DNA of 64,000 nucleotides from Lycorma delicatula (Eukaryota; Arthropoda; Insecta; Hemiptera; Fulgoridae): assembly GCF_047948215.1 (NCBI RefSeq), contig NC_134467.1:37614520-37678519 (forward strand). The letters run 5' to 3'. This document shows, in pieces, positions 10,701-23,583 of the stretch. The position numbers were made by a program, and so were the translations under genes. Each line of letters begins with the position of its first letter. Position 1 is the stretch's first letter. The notes under the pieces were generated by a model, which was not told where the DNA came from, did no database searches, and worked only from the letters and a program-made list of their open reading frames with translations.

Positions 10701-12424
10701 ATCTCTCTTGAGGTATTAGAAAGCTGCGATATCTTACACTATTTGCAACTTAGTTTTCACAAATATTAAAAGATTTATTTAAACTTCTAACAGTTTCTAA
10801 ATACTTTTTTCATAAAATCGTAACAGTTATAATGGCAGTTAATATGCATCATAGCTCTTTTGTTATTGTTGTTATAATTGACAGTAAGTCTGAGTTGTAA
10901 TAGATTGTCAATCGTTTCTTCTTATTCATGCAGTATGATAAAGTTTTCTATTATAGAAACAGCGAAAGTCATTAAAGAATGGTAAAATCATTTATTGTCA
11001 GACTCATAATTTTTTTATTTACTAGCTACATCAAATCATAATTAATATCATATACCTGGTCGTATTAATTAATTTCATTAATCCATTCCTGTTCATATAA
11101 TGAGTATATCAGATTGTCGTACTTGCAAAGCTACATTAAAAGAAAATTTTAAATTGCAAATTTTCAAAATATTAATTACCTTTTGACTGAATAGCATAGA
11201 AATCGATATTTTCCCTCTAAATTCAGATTTTTCTGGGGGGAGTAGGGCAGTTTAGTTCTATATATTTTTTATTATTATTGTATTTGTTTGTTTAAGAAGG
11301 GTAAAAAAAAATCATGAATTAGTTTCTTATCAGGTCACTGCAAACTGTAAACATTACTTCATTTATTATTAAAATATTTACAACTTGTTGAATAGCATAA
11401 ATTTATTTTTTAAAAAAGCAGAGAGATTTTTCAGTTTATTTTTTTTTGTAAAAAAATATGTAGTAAAAATATTTTTCTCGTAAATACCCAATTAAATATT
11501 AGTAGAGTAATTTTTTTTTTTTTAGTTGATTCGTTGATTATAGATATTATTATAAATAGTAAATTATTTTTAGAATATCTAGGTAGATTATTCTATCATA
11601 AATAGATATTTTTAATGTAGATATGCTATTTTTATCATTTGATTGTAGATAATTGTATAAACCTCGTAAAATTTAAGTAAAGTTTTTCGTTTACTTTTTT
11701 ATGTAGTAAAAAAAAATATTGTTTAATACATTGGATTATTTACTCTGGATTACTAGTTATCGTCTGATGTTGTGTATAATATTTTTTTTCCTATTCTAAA
11801 CAAGGTTTTCTTCCAGTAATATTTCCAGCTCTACATTTTACTTACGTGCATACTTACGTTATTTATTATAGTTTATTTATGAAATTAACAAAATATAAAT
11901 CCAGAACATTTTCAAGCTATCATTTTCAGATAAATTGTAAAAAATTCCACTGTCACTTTTATCAACTTTTTAAAACTTTATTTTTAAAATTTAATTTTAA
12001 TACTTTTTAGAAAAAAAAGTGAATTTTTATGTTAACAAAGCTACGCCTCTTAGTCTAATACTGAAGATGGTGTAAAACTTTGAAAACACTATTTTGGTAA
12101 TCAATGGTATGTTTTGTTTTTTATATCTAAACAGTGGAATAATATGTGTGATAAAAAGTTTGTAAAGAATTGGCAAAAAGTCAAGTAAAATTCTTTGGTT
12201 ACCAATGATTTTCCTCAGCAGACTACTACTTAAGGGAAAAATTATTAATAAATCCTTACATTTAATAACTTTTATCAGTCAGTTTATACCAATATAAGTA
12301 ATGACGTTTATTTTTTATAAATATTGATAGGACTAGTATACTGGACTTTTACTTGCTTTATTTTAACTCGCAATGTTTTTTTTTCAATTTTTTTTTCATG
12401 TTTGTCCTCAAATTTTGCATCCTT
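7775..12424. other. long AT-rich intronic stretch without recognised genes
   Basis: About 4.6 kb of intron. It holds three spaced copies of a TTTACTAAATTTAATRCCATT-like word near 8370, 8457 and 8647 and a TTAATTAA-rich patch at about 9470-9600. There is also a small ATG frame after an acceptor-like site near 10016, which I did not accept as an exon. No transposase, reverse transcriptase or terminal repeats were recognised. Confidence 0.45.
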
Positions 12425-12696
12425 AATTTAATATACTTCCTAATATTGCTGATTGATGGAATTTTGTGCAGTTATTAAGGTCGGGTGACAATACAGTATT
12501 GCACCATTACTTTTGTAAACATCCCCCTGTACGGAGATAAATTAAGGGTGCAGGTGCAATAATTTAACTTACTTCCTGACATTGCCTGTTGATGAAATTT
12601 TGCACATTTACTATGGTCGGATAACAATACAATATTCCATCATTACTTTTGCATCCTCCCATACACGGATAAGTTAAGGGTGCAGGTGTAAAACTT
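12425..12696. repeat. tandem duplication, two units of about 136 bp
   Basis: The unit beginning near 12425 (ACTTCCTAATATTGCTGATT at 12435) is repeated near 12561 (ACTTCCTGACATTGCCTGTT at 12571). Each contains GGTCGG, a CATTACTTTTG word and TTAAGGGTGCAGGTG. The copies differ at many sites, so the duplication is old. Confidence 0.75.
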
Positions 12697-12753
12697 GCAA
12701 AATGGCTATGCCAGGTTTTAAATCCAAATTAACCTACCAATTAAACCAGATGT

Positions 12754-12820
12754 CATGGGTTATACGACTACCACTATAAATATCTGTACATGTTCGGTTA
12801 TGAGATAACCAAATTAATAA

Positions 12821-12862
<42 letters not shown>

Positions 12863-12937
12863 TTATTTAATTATTTATTTGGTTATCTCATAACCGAACA
12901 TGGACAGATATTTATAGTGGTGGGCGTATAAACCATG
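12754..12937. repeat. long hairpin centred on an (AT)n tract
   Basis: Arms of roughly 75-80 bp are near-perfect inverted copies (CATGTTCGGTTATGAGATAA on the left matches the right arm around 12877-12906). The centre is an AT microsatellite at about 12828-12858. It looks like a foldback or hairpin MITE; no target duplication was established. Confidence 0.85.
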
Positions 12938-14159
12938 AGACCAATTAAACTTAATAATGGTAATTAATGCACGACTAAAAAATATGAAGCAAATTTTTAA
13001 AAATCTTAAAAAATGTTTGTAATATTATTCCTTTTTATTATGTTTAAGTATATAAGCCTTCTAAAAAATATGAAATTTTATTTAAAAAAATTAATCTACC
13101 ATTTGAATAAAATTTTTAAGATGTGGGACTTTTAGTGATCATATCTCTTCACTATCTTTACCAATTGTAACCAAAATTAAAGATATAAATGACCCATATT
13201 CAGGTCATAGTAAAAAATTTAATAAAAGTTGTTTAATTCAGTCTGAAGATATCAAGCAAAACAATTACTGACAAAAAAGCAAACAAAATGAGGCCTTTTA
13301 ATCCTCACCCCCTGAATGAAATTGCTCAAATACATAACCAATGGATCGTCGTAACTAGTTCAAGAAATGTACATTTGAGTCCAGAAATAACAAAAAAATT
13401 TTTTTTTCTTTATTTCCATTTCTGCTTGACTCATTGCAAAAAAAAATTAAATGGAATGATTACCCAAATAAATTATCATGCCAAATTTCATCCATATTGA
13501 TTCATTCATGCCTGGAAATCTCAAACAAAAATAGCCTGACAGATATATATAAATTACAGACTTTTGTGAATTACCTTTAATTTTGGGATTTTTCAATATT
13601 CAATTATGTTTTTGTGTTTTAGGGAGGGTGGTCATGAAAAGTCCATAAAAATCTGGATGTCCAAAATTTGACCCATTTTTTTTATTTTAATTCATACAAT
13701 ACATTGTATAGTTACACTTTATGTTACCATTATATATTTAGGAAACTGAAAATAAAAAATTATAATTATATATAATGACTATTATATCAACTGTATTTGT
13801 TGTAAATAAGGATGTTTGAAGTTCAGAAGCATTCAATAGTAAACCTTCCCAATCAGAGGTTGTCTCTGTAAGTTTATTGTTAATTCCTTGGATAGGTTCA
13901 TTGGGATTTCAATCAATCAATGTATCGGTCCAGTCCTATATGTGATAATACTCTGGTAACTTATAGTACTCAAAGCAGCTTCTTTACGAAAACTTCAGTG
14001 GGATATCAATTTTATGTACCTGGGGAATTGTCCAAGAAATTATTATCTACACTGAGAATTCCACAAATAGCAAAACTAATGACTATGGTACCTACTGGGT
14101 AAACCAGTCATTCTGTTTCTTATAAATTGTAATCAAATGTATTAATTTTTTTTTTTTGT
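12938..14159. other. intronic sequence, possible old retroelement tail
   Basis: AT-rich. Around 13440-13560 the phrase CCAAATTTCATCCATATTGA followed by GACAGATATATATA resembles 3' ends of RTE-like LINEs. No reverse transcriptase was recognised next to it. Confidence 0.3.
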
Positions 14160-14275
14160 TGAGATTGTTATTAATAATTAACCAATTACTTCCAAAGCTG
14201 GAATGTATGGTGTATAAATTTTGTAGCGTACGAAAAAGTCAATTCTTATTGGGATTCAAACCTGAAATCAGTATT
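14160..14275 (-). mobile_element. tRNA-derived SINE, family 2, antisense fragment
   Basis: On the minus strand GGTTTGAATCCCAATAAG (B-box) is followed by TACGCTACAAAATTTATACA, matching family-2 copies elsewhere in the window. The A-box end is lost or very diverged. Confidence 0.55.
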
Positions 14276-16860
14276 TTTTTTTTTTTTTTAGGTGGAAAAA
14301 TTTGTTTTATATAATATTGAATATAATATTTATGTTATTTTATTGTTTATAACAAAATTTGAACTGTTTTGTTTATTTTTTTCCATTTGATTAACTTCTT
14401 TCTTCAGTCTTAAAATATTATAAAAAGGAGCTGGAAATTATGGAAGATTAAAAAAAAACCTTGTTTATTATAGAAAATCTTTTTTATATATTTATATTTT
14501 ATTTTTAAATAAAATAATATTTTCAATATTGCAACTTAGGTATGCCTTGAGTGGGTATTTGGCGTTTAATGTTTTATATATTATTAAAAATGAATAATTA
14601 AAAATTCTTATTAGGTTTCTTAATATTTTCTAACTACATAAAAAATATATATAATTCCCTTTTCATTGATTAAAAAACGTAAAGAAAAATCTTAATTTAC
14701 GGACTTGTAGAATGAAAACTAATGTCATTGTCTCATGTATATATTATTAACCGTTTTCAGTAACTAGCATTGTTGTTATCAGATATTGCAATTCCAGCAG
14801 AAGTACTGCTGTCTACAGTAGTTTTTTTCTATTTAATAAAGATAGATGTTTGAGAGAGTAAGACAAATTAAGTTTTCATATAATAATAATTAACAGTAAT
14901 TGATATATAAATAATTTAATTATATTGTCATTGATACAAATAGCTTATGAAATAGTGTCTTAACAAAAATATAACTGTCAAGAAATCTTATGATTTATAT
15001 ACATATATGAAAAGGATATTAAGATTTTTAAAAAATACAGTGGAACTGACAATAAACAAAAAAAAGGCAGTCGCGGGACTGGCCGACAGAAGTGAAAAGT
15101 TCAAATAATGAATACCGATTAGTGGTTTATAATTATATATGATTATATTACTATTTCTAACTTGTGCTAATTTTATTAAAACATATATTTAAATGATTGT
15201 ATAATAAATTGAGAAATATTAACAACAAAATTTAAATTAATTTTATTTGTTAATTATTGGTAACAATAACAAAATATTTAAATGTTAATAATGATGCGTA
15301 TTATAGTTAACAGTGATACACTTTATTCTATTTCTGAAATGTTTACATTATTTGTATTATCATCGTGTTCTAGAAATGAAACAATTGGTTTGTGGTAACT
15401 GAAGTATGAAATAAATACTCTCGAATGAAATTTATCCAAATATCTTGTAAATACTGCATCTACTGTTGTGCCAGCCTTGTAGTACTTATATTTTTATCGT
15501 TTGACATTGTTATATAATTATATTTATATATATATATAATATATATACATATATAATACTATGTCGTATATGCGTTTTGAATGTGTAATGTCGTATAGGC
15601 ATGAATGACATGCCTAAATGAATCTATACATATACGCGTGTATGAGCATGCGTGTATGAGCGATAGAGAGGCAGAATTATTGTGAATCACCGGCAGTTTT
15701 TTCTCCCATTTCCCATCCTCTGCTACTACATATTATACACTCATATATGCGTATATATATTCTCTTTCATATATATATATATATATATATCCTTAGCGTC
15801 TTGCATTACGTTACAGATTTTGATTACGAGTCGGCGATTTTTTTCCCATGTTCCCATGTAATTGGTATGTACAAAAAATTACGCCTAAAGAAGTTTTCAC
15901 TTCAAAAATGTCAAGTAAAATTTTTCTTAGTTTAGTCAACCTAAGTGAAAAATAACCTCTTGTCTTAACTTCCTGTGAAATTTATCTGGAAGTGTTTACA
16001 ATTTTCTCTTAGTTTTATTATAATAAAATGGACAATTTTATGATTTAATTTTGTTCACTAGCAGAACCTGTATTTCAAAAACGTTTTGATGAGTCCCTTA
16101 TTTTTTTTATCTCAATTCATATGTATACTAAATGTAAGAAGTTGTAGTTAATTATTATTTCACAATTAACGCATTCTATTAGTGTATTTAAGTGAGAACT
16201 AAGAACTGTATTAAGTTAAAAGAAAGAGTCTAGCCAAACAGTTTTCCTCCAAACACTAAACTTCCTTCATTCAGATTTATCTGTGTTATCATAAAGTTAT
16301 GTTGTACCAACAATCTCATGTGTAAAATATCAGTGAACTTTGAAATTAATTATACTGTTAACAGAATATTTTTTAATTTATAAAAATTAATTTTTATATA
16401 TTGACATAAAATGTAGCTCAAATGTTCTCAGTATTGGGTTTTTATTATTTATTTACTAGAATAATGAGGCAAGTATTGTATTTGAGTACTGATTTAACAG
16501 TTCTTTAAAACCAATGAAAAGATCTTCAGTTTTTAAAATTTAATAAAAACAGTGAAATATTACAAAAATATAAAAGCCATTGAAACAATAAAAAAGATTA
16601 AAAAATTACTCTGCTGAAATTAGGATCAACAACTTATAGAGTAGCTTGCATTTGGAGATCAAAAAAATTGTATTTGGTGGGAAATGTCAAAAAATAAAAA
16701 TGCACTAGAATTATGTTTCATATATGTAAATCGACGGTTATCAAGATGGTAATTTACATTTTGTTGTTCTTAAAGGAGTAGGGGTTGTTAGCCTGATTCA
16801 GTATGTATCAAACTGTGCTACATGAAGAACTATAATGTGTCATTTTGAATTTTTTAAAGG
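14276..16860. other. AT-rich intronic stretch without recognised genes
   Basis: Contains short TA microsatellites (about 15520-15555 and 15768-15790) and a less AT-rich patch at 15600-15730 with repeated GTGTATGAGC. No coding relic was recognised. Confidence 0.45.
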
Positions 16861-17633
16861 TGTTTAAAATGTGTGCTGTTATAGAAAATTTGACTAGTTG
16901 TAAAGTGAAATCAGTTATTAGATGTCGTTTGGTAATTCTACAAACACATTGAAATTTATCAGGAACTGTATATGATGTTTACAGAAAAGAATTGAGTGAA
17001 GTTGCTGTTAGGCAGCGGTGTATCATGTTAAAAAATGGCTGCTCAAATGTTTACAATGAAAAAAAACTGTGGCCAGCCTAGTATTTTGTTTGATTAACTG
17101 GTAGAAAAGGTTAATGAAAAGATTTGTCCTAATTAGTGACCATTACAAAACTTTCATTTCAGTTTCCAAAAATTTGACGTAACTTTTTGCATGAAGTCAT
17201 GATGAAAAAATTGTATAAATTTTGTCCTCGATGGGTTCCAAAACTATTTTCAGAACACAGTTGTCTGCAACAGAAACGATGTCATTTTTGTTGAATTTAT
17301 GGAACGGAAAGCTACAGTAAATACAGAGATGTATTGTGAGATGATAAAAAAAGCCACAAAGAGCAATCCAAAATAAGCGATGTTGACTTATGGGATTATT
17401 TTCATCCATGAAAATGCACGTCCGCATACAGCTCATTATACTTGAGGACTTTTGAGAAAATTTGGATGAGAATTTTTTTATCATCTCTATCCATAGCCCA
17501 GATCTGGCATCAAACGATTATTATTTGAAAGAGATGGGTAATGAATCCATTTAGTGAAAACATTGTTGCAGCTGCTAACTTACTGATTGAGATTCACTAC
17601 CAGCTGATCAAAATGTCTGCCGATAAAACGTTT
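16861..17633 (+). mobile_element. mariner relic, decayed
   Basis: The + strand carries mariner transposase pieces in order: VYRKELSEVAVRQRCIML in the HTH region near 16990, KLYKFCPRWVPKLFSEH near 17205, VEFMERKATVNTEMYCE near 17290, and FIHENARPHTAH near 17400. In the last piece the second catalytic Asp is Glu. The segment with the first catalytic Asp is deleted, and there are several frameshifts. Terminal repeats were not identified. A SINE sits at its 3' edge. Confidence 0.8.
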
Positions 17634-17646
17634 CATTTGAAGACTT

Positions 17647-17919
17647 TTCTTTTCTTTTTGCTGTTTAGCCTCCAGGAATGACCATTCAAGTATTACTTCA
17701 GAGGAAATAATATGTATGAGTAGTGTTGTGCAGTCTCAGTTCGACTATTCCTGAGATGTGTGGTTAATTGAAACCAACCACCAAAGAATGCCATGATCTA
17801 GTATTCAAATCCGTATAGAAGTAACTGCTTTTACTAGGACTTGAACGCTGGAATTCTCAACTTCCAAATCAGCTGATATGGGAAGACGCATACACTACTA
17901 GACCAACCTGGTGGGTTTA
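17647..17919 (-). mobile_element. tRNA-derived SINE, family 1, antisense copy
   Basis: Flanked by CATTTGAAGACTT at 17634-17646 and CATCTGAAGACTT at 17920-17932, a 13-bp target duplication with one change. On the minus strand it begins with a tRNA-like head (TTGGTCTAGTAGTGTATGCG as A-box, GTTCAAGTCCTA as B-box). It runs through a shared body and ends in GGCTAAACAGCAAAAAGAAA. Three other copies are in the window. Confidence 0.88.
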
Positions 17920-17932
17920 CATCTGAAGACTT

Positions 17933-19779
17933 AGATACATTTTGGCTTACTTGTCAAAGTGAATATGGAAATTTAATCTCAGAAGCATTAAAAATATTAA
18001 TCCCTTCCGCCACATTTTACCTCTGTAAAAAGGGTTTTTTGTCTATGGTTACACTATGAACTAAATAATAGGAATCATCTTTTATCACTTGAAAACAATT
18101 TGCATTTATGAAAACAATTTATTTCCTTTACATTTATATACTTATAAACGTAAGTAAACGTTTTTAATAAATGAGTTTTCTCTCAAAAAATGATTTTATT
18201 ATTGTTTACATGTATAGTTGTAGATTAATTTCACAACCACCAAGTTGAGAAATGCTATCCAGAACATCTAGAATTAGCATGAAGTAATAAAGGTATAAAA
18301 TGCTAGCAAGTCAAATTTAATTAATTGTTTTCTATAGGCAACTAAGATTAAATAAAATGTCTCAGTTCAAATGGAAGTTCACTACTCATCACCTTTATGA
18401 GATTTAAAAACAAATTTTCATATTTGTTAATTTATTAGTAAATTTTGATGAAAATTTACATATTGGTTAAAATAACTAAAAAGATACTTAAGTTGGAATT
18501 GCAATATAGATACAATAATGTTAGTAATTGATAATGGCAGCGTTTTATTTCATAGTAGTAAACATGTTAATATATAAAAATAAGTTTTGAATTTATAATT
18601 TTGTTTTTATTTATGCTTTAAATCTGACTATTACCGTTACAGATAACAGAAAACGAATCAGCTATGCATTTATAAATAATTTAATATTTAAAATTTTTGA
18701 AGTTATTATTAAAAATAACATATTCTTTCATTTATTATTATTTATATTTATGCGTAATCATAAACATATTATTAATATATACTCTTTATATTTTGTCTCT
18801 TCTTGTTTTAAACAATCGTAGCAGGGATAATCGATCATCTTATGAGGAAGATTTCTAAGGTTTCTTTTTATTAAAATATTGCTGTTTTATGTATACATTT
18901 TTACAGTTTATATTTGTTTATATACTGATTATAACAAGTTCATGTGCTAATTTTTGTCAAATAATGAAATTGGAAAAAATTAAAAATAAAAATGATATTT
19001 ATTTTAAAAGATAAACCAAAAATTATAGTATATCCAGTCCTTATACTATGGTCTATTATTAGTTCGTTTTTAAAATCATAAATGATTTATTATTTAAATC
19101 ATAAATTTTTATCACATCAATCTATTTTATTTATATGTCCATATGATTTGTATGGTGCATGTTTTAAAGGGAAATTATCCATAAAAGGCAACTATAAAAA
19201 TGTATCGCAGTTATTTATTTATTAAAAAAAAAATCAATATATAGAAATAAAAATTTGTTGGTTCCCTTCTCTTGTTAAATTCATTAATATAAGAAATTTA
19301 TAACCTGAAACTAAGCCTTTTTTTTATCAAGTGTTATTTATGACTACTTCAAGTTTTTTAATGTTTTATAAGTTTTGTTATGTCAAAACTTTAATTATAA
19401 ATAACAAAAAGTTTTGTCTTGAATTTTTTTTCTTATCAAATTAGTTTCTTCCTTTGGTCTGTTGTGTACTTCAGATTTTTTATTTATTTATTTTTTTTCA
19501 ATCATCATATAAGGAAAAAAGTTCATTTTAATAATTTCTTAACATTTAAAGCTGACAAATTTTCTATAGTATTCATCCAAAGAAGGGATTATAAAACAAA
19601 CAGCACTAAAACATATTGCTTTATCTAAATATACTACGGAGTCTAACAGAAATAACTTCCTGATTTGAAATATAAATAAAATAGACATTAAAACAAGATT
19701 ATAAAAAAATTAAATATATTCTGAAAGAACAGTGTTTAACGTTTATTTTCACATACATTTTTTAATTTTTAAAAATTAT
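17933..19779. other. intronic sequence, no feature seen
   Basis: AT-rich throughout, with homopolymer runs. No repeat pair or coding relic was recognised. Confidence 0.45.
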
Positions 19780-20940
19780 GTTTTTCATATGCCGATCTTC
19801 ACAGGTCTTTAACCTCTCCCTGAAATTCCGCATTACTTTTCTTTTTATTTCCAATGAGATTGCAGTTATTTGTTGATGTACAGCAGTTTTTAAATGATCT
19901 AGGCTTGTTGGCTTTTGTTTAAAGATTTTAGCCTTAGGTGTCCCCAGAGAAAAAAATCACATGCTGCAAGATCGGTTGACATATAGGCTCTAGGATATCT
20001 CCTCGAAATAAGATGTCCGGAAAACATTTCTCTGAGGAAATTCATTGATTGTCTTACTGTTTAAGCAGTGGCCCCGTCTTGTTGAAACCATAAATGTTCA
20101 GTTTGATTTTTAAATTTCATTAAGTCTTGGTGGCAAGAAGTTGCGTAACATCTTTACAAAACATTTGGTAGTTACTATAATCGATTGCCTTTATTCCTCA
20201 AAAACGTATGGTCCTATTATTCCAAATTCAGCAACCATGCACGTAACTGTAACACGCATAACAGTGCAGAGGATGCTCATGAAGTTGTATGAGATTATTT
20301 TCAGACCAGTATCAAAAGTTTTGTTTTGTTAACACAACCCGATAAATGAAAACAAGGCTTTGTCACTTGACAACACAATTGAGCTCACTAGAACATTTTC
20401 CAGAATTGCCTGGCAAAGCAATACAGCTAATCCAGTCGCATTCATTTTGCTGTTGCGCAACCATAATTTTATAAGGATGAAACTATTAGTTGGTGTGTAA
20501 AATTCCCTTTACAGTCCAATCGGAGATTTGTAAAGCAACAGGGTGTAAAGATGGTGTAACTGCTTCAATATTTTTGGGTATTCGAACACTTTGTGGCCTA
20601 CCTGGTGATTTCTTCTTCAAAGCTGAACAGATAGCTCTAAAATTAGACATCCATAATCGAATTGTTTTTTTATCATGTATTGCAGTCTGTCGACCTAACC
20701 GAAAGTGTGAACGAAATAATTGCTGCTTGTAGATAACAGAATAAACATTTTAAAAATATGTTTCAATAACGAAAACATGATGCTCATCACTCCAAACCAT
20801 GGTTATAACTGAAATGGTAAAACATCTGTTACAAAATGGTATGTCGACACCACGCCCTGTAATATTAACACTTCAGCAGCAGCGGTGAGAAATCGGGGAG
20901 TTATTTCTGCCAGACCATATATTTTTATCATTTAAAAAAA
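19780..20940 (-). pseudogene. decayed Tc1/mariner-superfamily transposase (WGYLK type)
   Basis: Minus-strand pieces in order: VAEFGIIGPYVFEE near 20240; a QQDGA-type block, damaged, near 20080; FPGHLISRR-like sequence near 20010; DLAACDFFLWG near 19960, the third catalytic region; and FKQKPTSLDHLKTAVHQQI followed by ISLEIKRKVMRNFRERLK down to about 19810. These match the same transposase type as the element at 51089-52553. Several stops and frameshifts are present. Ends of the element were not found with confidence; the sequence near 19634 (GGAGTCTAACAGAAATAACT) could be one. Confidence 0.75.
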
Positions 20941-22249
20941 TGTAAGGTCAAATAAATAAGAGATTCTTTAAGTAAGATTGGTCTACAGTTGGATCGTTTC
21001 CCATAAAATCACATAATTAACAAAAATTTAGTAACTCTTAGAGGGCCTTAACATAAATTTAATAGGTATATAGCGAAAACTCATAGAAAATCAGTCATGA
21101 GTAAAGGATCAAAGCTAAAGAAAAGCTGTTTGTTAGTGATAAACGAGACTATTTAACAGTACAAGGATCTTGAAAGAGGACAAACAATTCAAACCATAAA
21201 ATTTTCAAGCAGTGAGCTTCTATCCTACCCACAATCCTATGGGAAATAACGGAATTTTTTATCAAAATAGGTGCATCATCATTACTGATAAACAATTTTA
21301 CAAGAAACTCTCTTAACATATTGTATAATTGATATATTTATTTTTGTAGTAAAGAGCCGCTTAGAAATATAAAAGTTTCCCTGTTTCTAGAAAAAGCATT
21401 CAATAAATGATTCACTCATTAGATCATCACTAGAGTATTTATAGTTTTAAATATTCATCTCTCTTTATTCAGTATTGATAACCCGTTCAATCCATGTCAA
21501 GTTTTAACTTTTTTTTTTTTTTTTACATAATCACAATTCACTTAAGATTCTGTCAGTGGTCTTATCTACATTCACATCAGTAGTAGATTTAGACCATTAT
21601 AGGTTAAGTGCTGTTAATTGAACCATAATAATCCAGGTATACACATATTCATTTTAGCATTTCCTTTTCTACTTTGAACTTATGTGTATATACGATCCAT
21701 TTTTGTTTTTCTTAATTATATTTCGTAAAATAATATAGACAAAATAATCTTTCGTAACATACGTTAGATATATTTTTCAGTTAAAAATATTATTTAAGAT
21801 TTATTGAGATTTTTTTTTATAAAAAAAAATTTATAATTGTGGTTTAAAAAAAATTGTTAATATAGTTTGTGCATGTTGGATTATCATAATTATTAATATT
21901 ATAACGATATATATATTTGATATACATTTGGTAATAAGGTGTTTAACAAAAAAAAAAAAAAAAATTATTAAAATAGTCGGGTGTTTTTTTTCATAACTAT
22001 ATCATAGAATGTTCTTCTTAGAATACATTTAATTTAGAATTATATCTTGCATAGAGTTTAGTATATTTGCTACTATAAATTATTGTTTTATTCTTTAGTT
22101 GCCAGTGATGCAGTACAGAATGATTTTTTTCTTCTTTTTATTATTAGAGGAACATTCTAGTTTTTATATAACTATTTATTATTATTATTATAACATTAAA
22201 ATATATTTATAATGGACAGTAAAACAAAATTAATGAATAATTTTATATA
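20941..22249. other. intronic sequence, no feature seen
   Basis: May include the decayed 5' end of the preceding transposon up to about 21300. The rest is AT-rich with poly(T) near 21512 and poly(A) near 21950. Confidence 0.4.
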
Positions 22250-23583
22250 CAGGATGATTCAGGAGGATTGGGCAATACTTTGACAACTCATTCTAGAGGC
22301 TAAAAATAAAGAAAAGTTCATATAAACATAGGTCCGAAAACAAATCATTAGCGAGTTATACAGGGTGAAAGATTTCGCCCGAGTTTCAGTTCCTCTGGTT
22401 AAATTACGGCTTTCTGAAATTTTGGGAAGGTCAATTAAGGGGCAAATTCAATTGTTACTTATGGGTTTTGAGCTGGGAAATCGAAAAAAATAGGTCCCAG
22501 AACTCAGCTTTTAAGATATCCCATGTAAAATGCCAAAAATAGGGTCAAAAAACGCATTGTTTGACATACAATAACGTTGTTAAATTGGCAATAAATCATA
22601 CATTTTTTAAACATAAATTGTAGAGAATTTAATTATAAGAAGATTGATGTAAATAATGTCACAGAAAACCAATAAAATTTTAAATATGTCGACTCATATT
22701 AACAACAAAACCGACGAAAACTTAGAAGAAAATGTTACAAAAAAAGAAAACAGATCTAGTAGTTACAATAATTTGAGACCTATGGAAAACAAGTTGGCAA
22801 CACTGATTTTTTTCAACACAATTTGTTTAAATACTACTCATTGTTGTCAGTTAATTGTGGTAATGTGTTAAATAACCTTTCGCTGATGAATCGTGTTTGC
22901 AGTATTACGTCGAATTCTTATCGTAAAAATTTCAGAAAACTGTTAAGAAGTGTAATTTTATATTTATTTTACAGTCCACATGAAATACTACTTGTAAGCA
23001 GCATTTTATCATTATCATAAAAAAGCAGTAAATATTCTTTCTTCCTCCAGTTATTTTCTACTGTACATAACGAAAAAGTTTTTTCAATCTGTTAAAAATT
23101 AATGTTTTATTGTTAATAAAAGTCGACATGTTTAAAATTTTATTTGTTTTCTGTTGACATTATTTACATCAATCTTCTCATAATTAAATTCTCTACAATT
23201 TATTTTTAAAAAATGTATGATTTATCACCAATTTAACAACGTTATTGTACGTCAAAAATAAAAAAAATGTGTTTTTTGACCCTATTTTTGGCGTTTTACA
23301 AGGGATATCTTAGAAACTAAGAGAAATACAGTTCTGGGATCTATTTTTTCGATTTCCCAGCTCAAAAACCATAGGAATCAATTGAATTTGCCCCTTAATT
23401 GACCTTCCCAGAATTTCAGAAAGCCTTAATTTACCCACAGGAATTAAAACTCGGGCGAAATCTTTCACCCAGTATAACTCGCTAACGAAGCGTTTTCGGA
23501 CCTATGTTTATATGAACTTTTTTCTTATTTTTAGCCTCTAGAATGTGTTGTCAAAGTATTGCCCTATCTTCCTGAATCACCTG
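22250..23583. mobile_element. non-autonomous DNA element with long terminal inverted repeats
   Basis: A 1334-bp palindromic element. The left arm starts CAGGATGATTCAGGAGGATT and the right arm, read from the other strand, starts CAGGTGATTCAGGAAGATAG. The arms stay alignable for about 470 bp on each side (roughly 22250-22720 and 23090-23583). Both ends abut TATA, consistent with a TA or TATA target duplication. The central 370 bp encodes nothing recognisable. A shorter relative with the same terminal word and layout lies at 55417-56444. The superfamily is not assigned. Confidence 0.88.
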
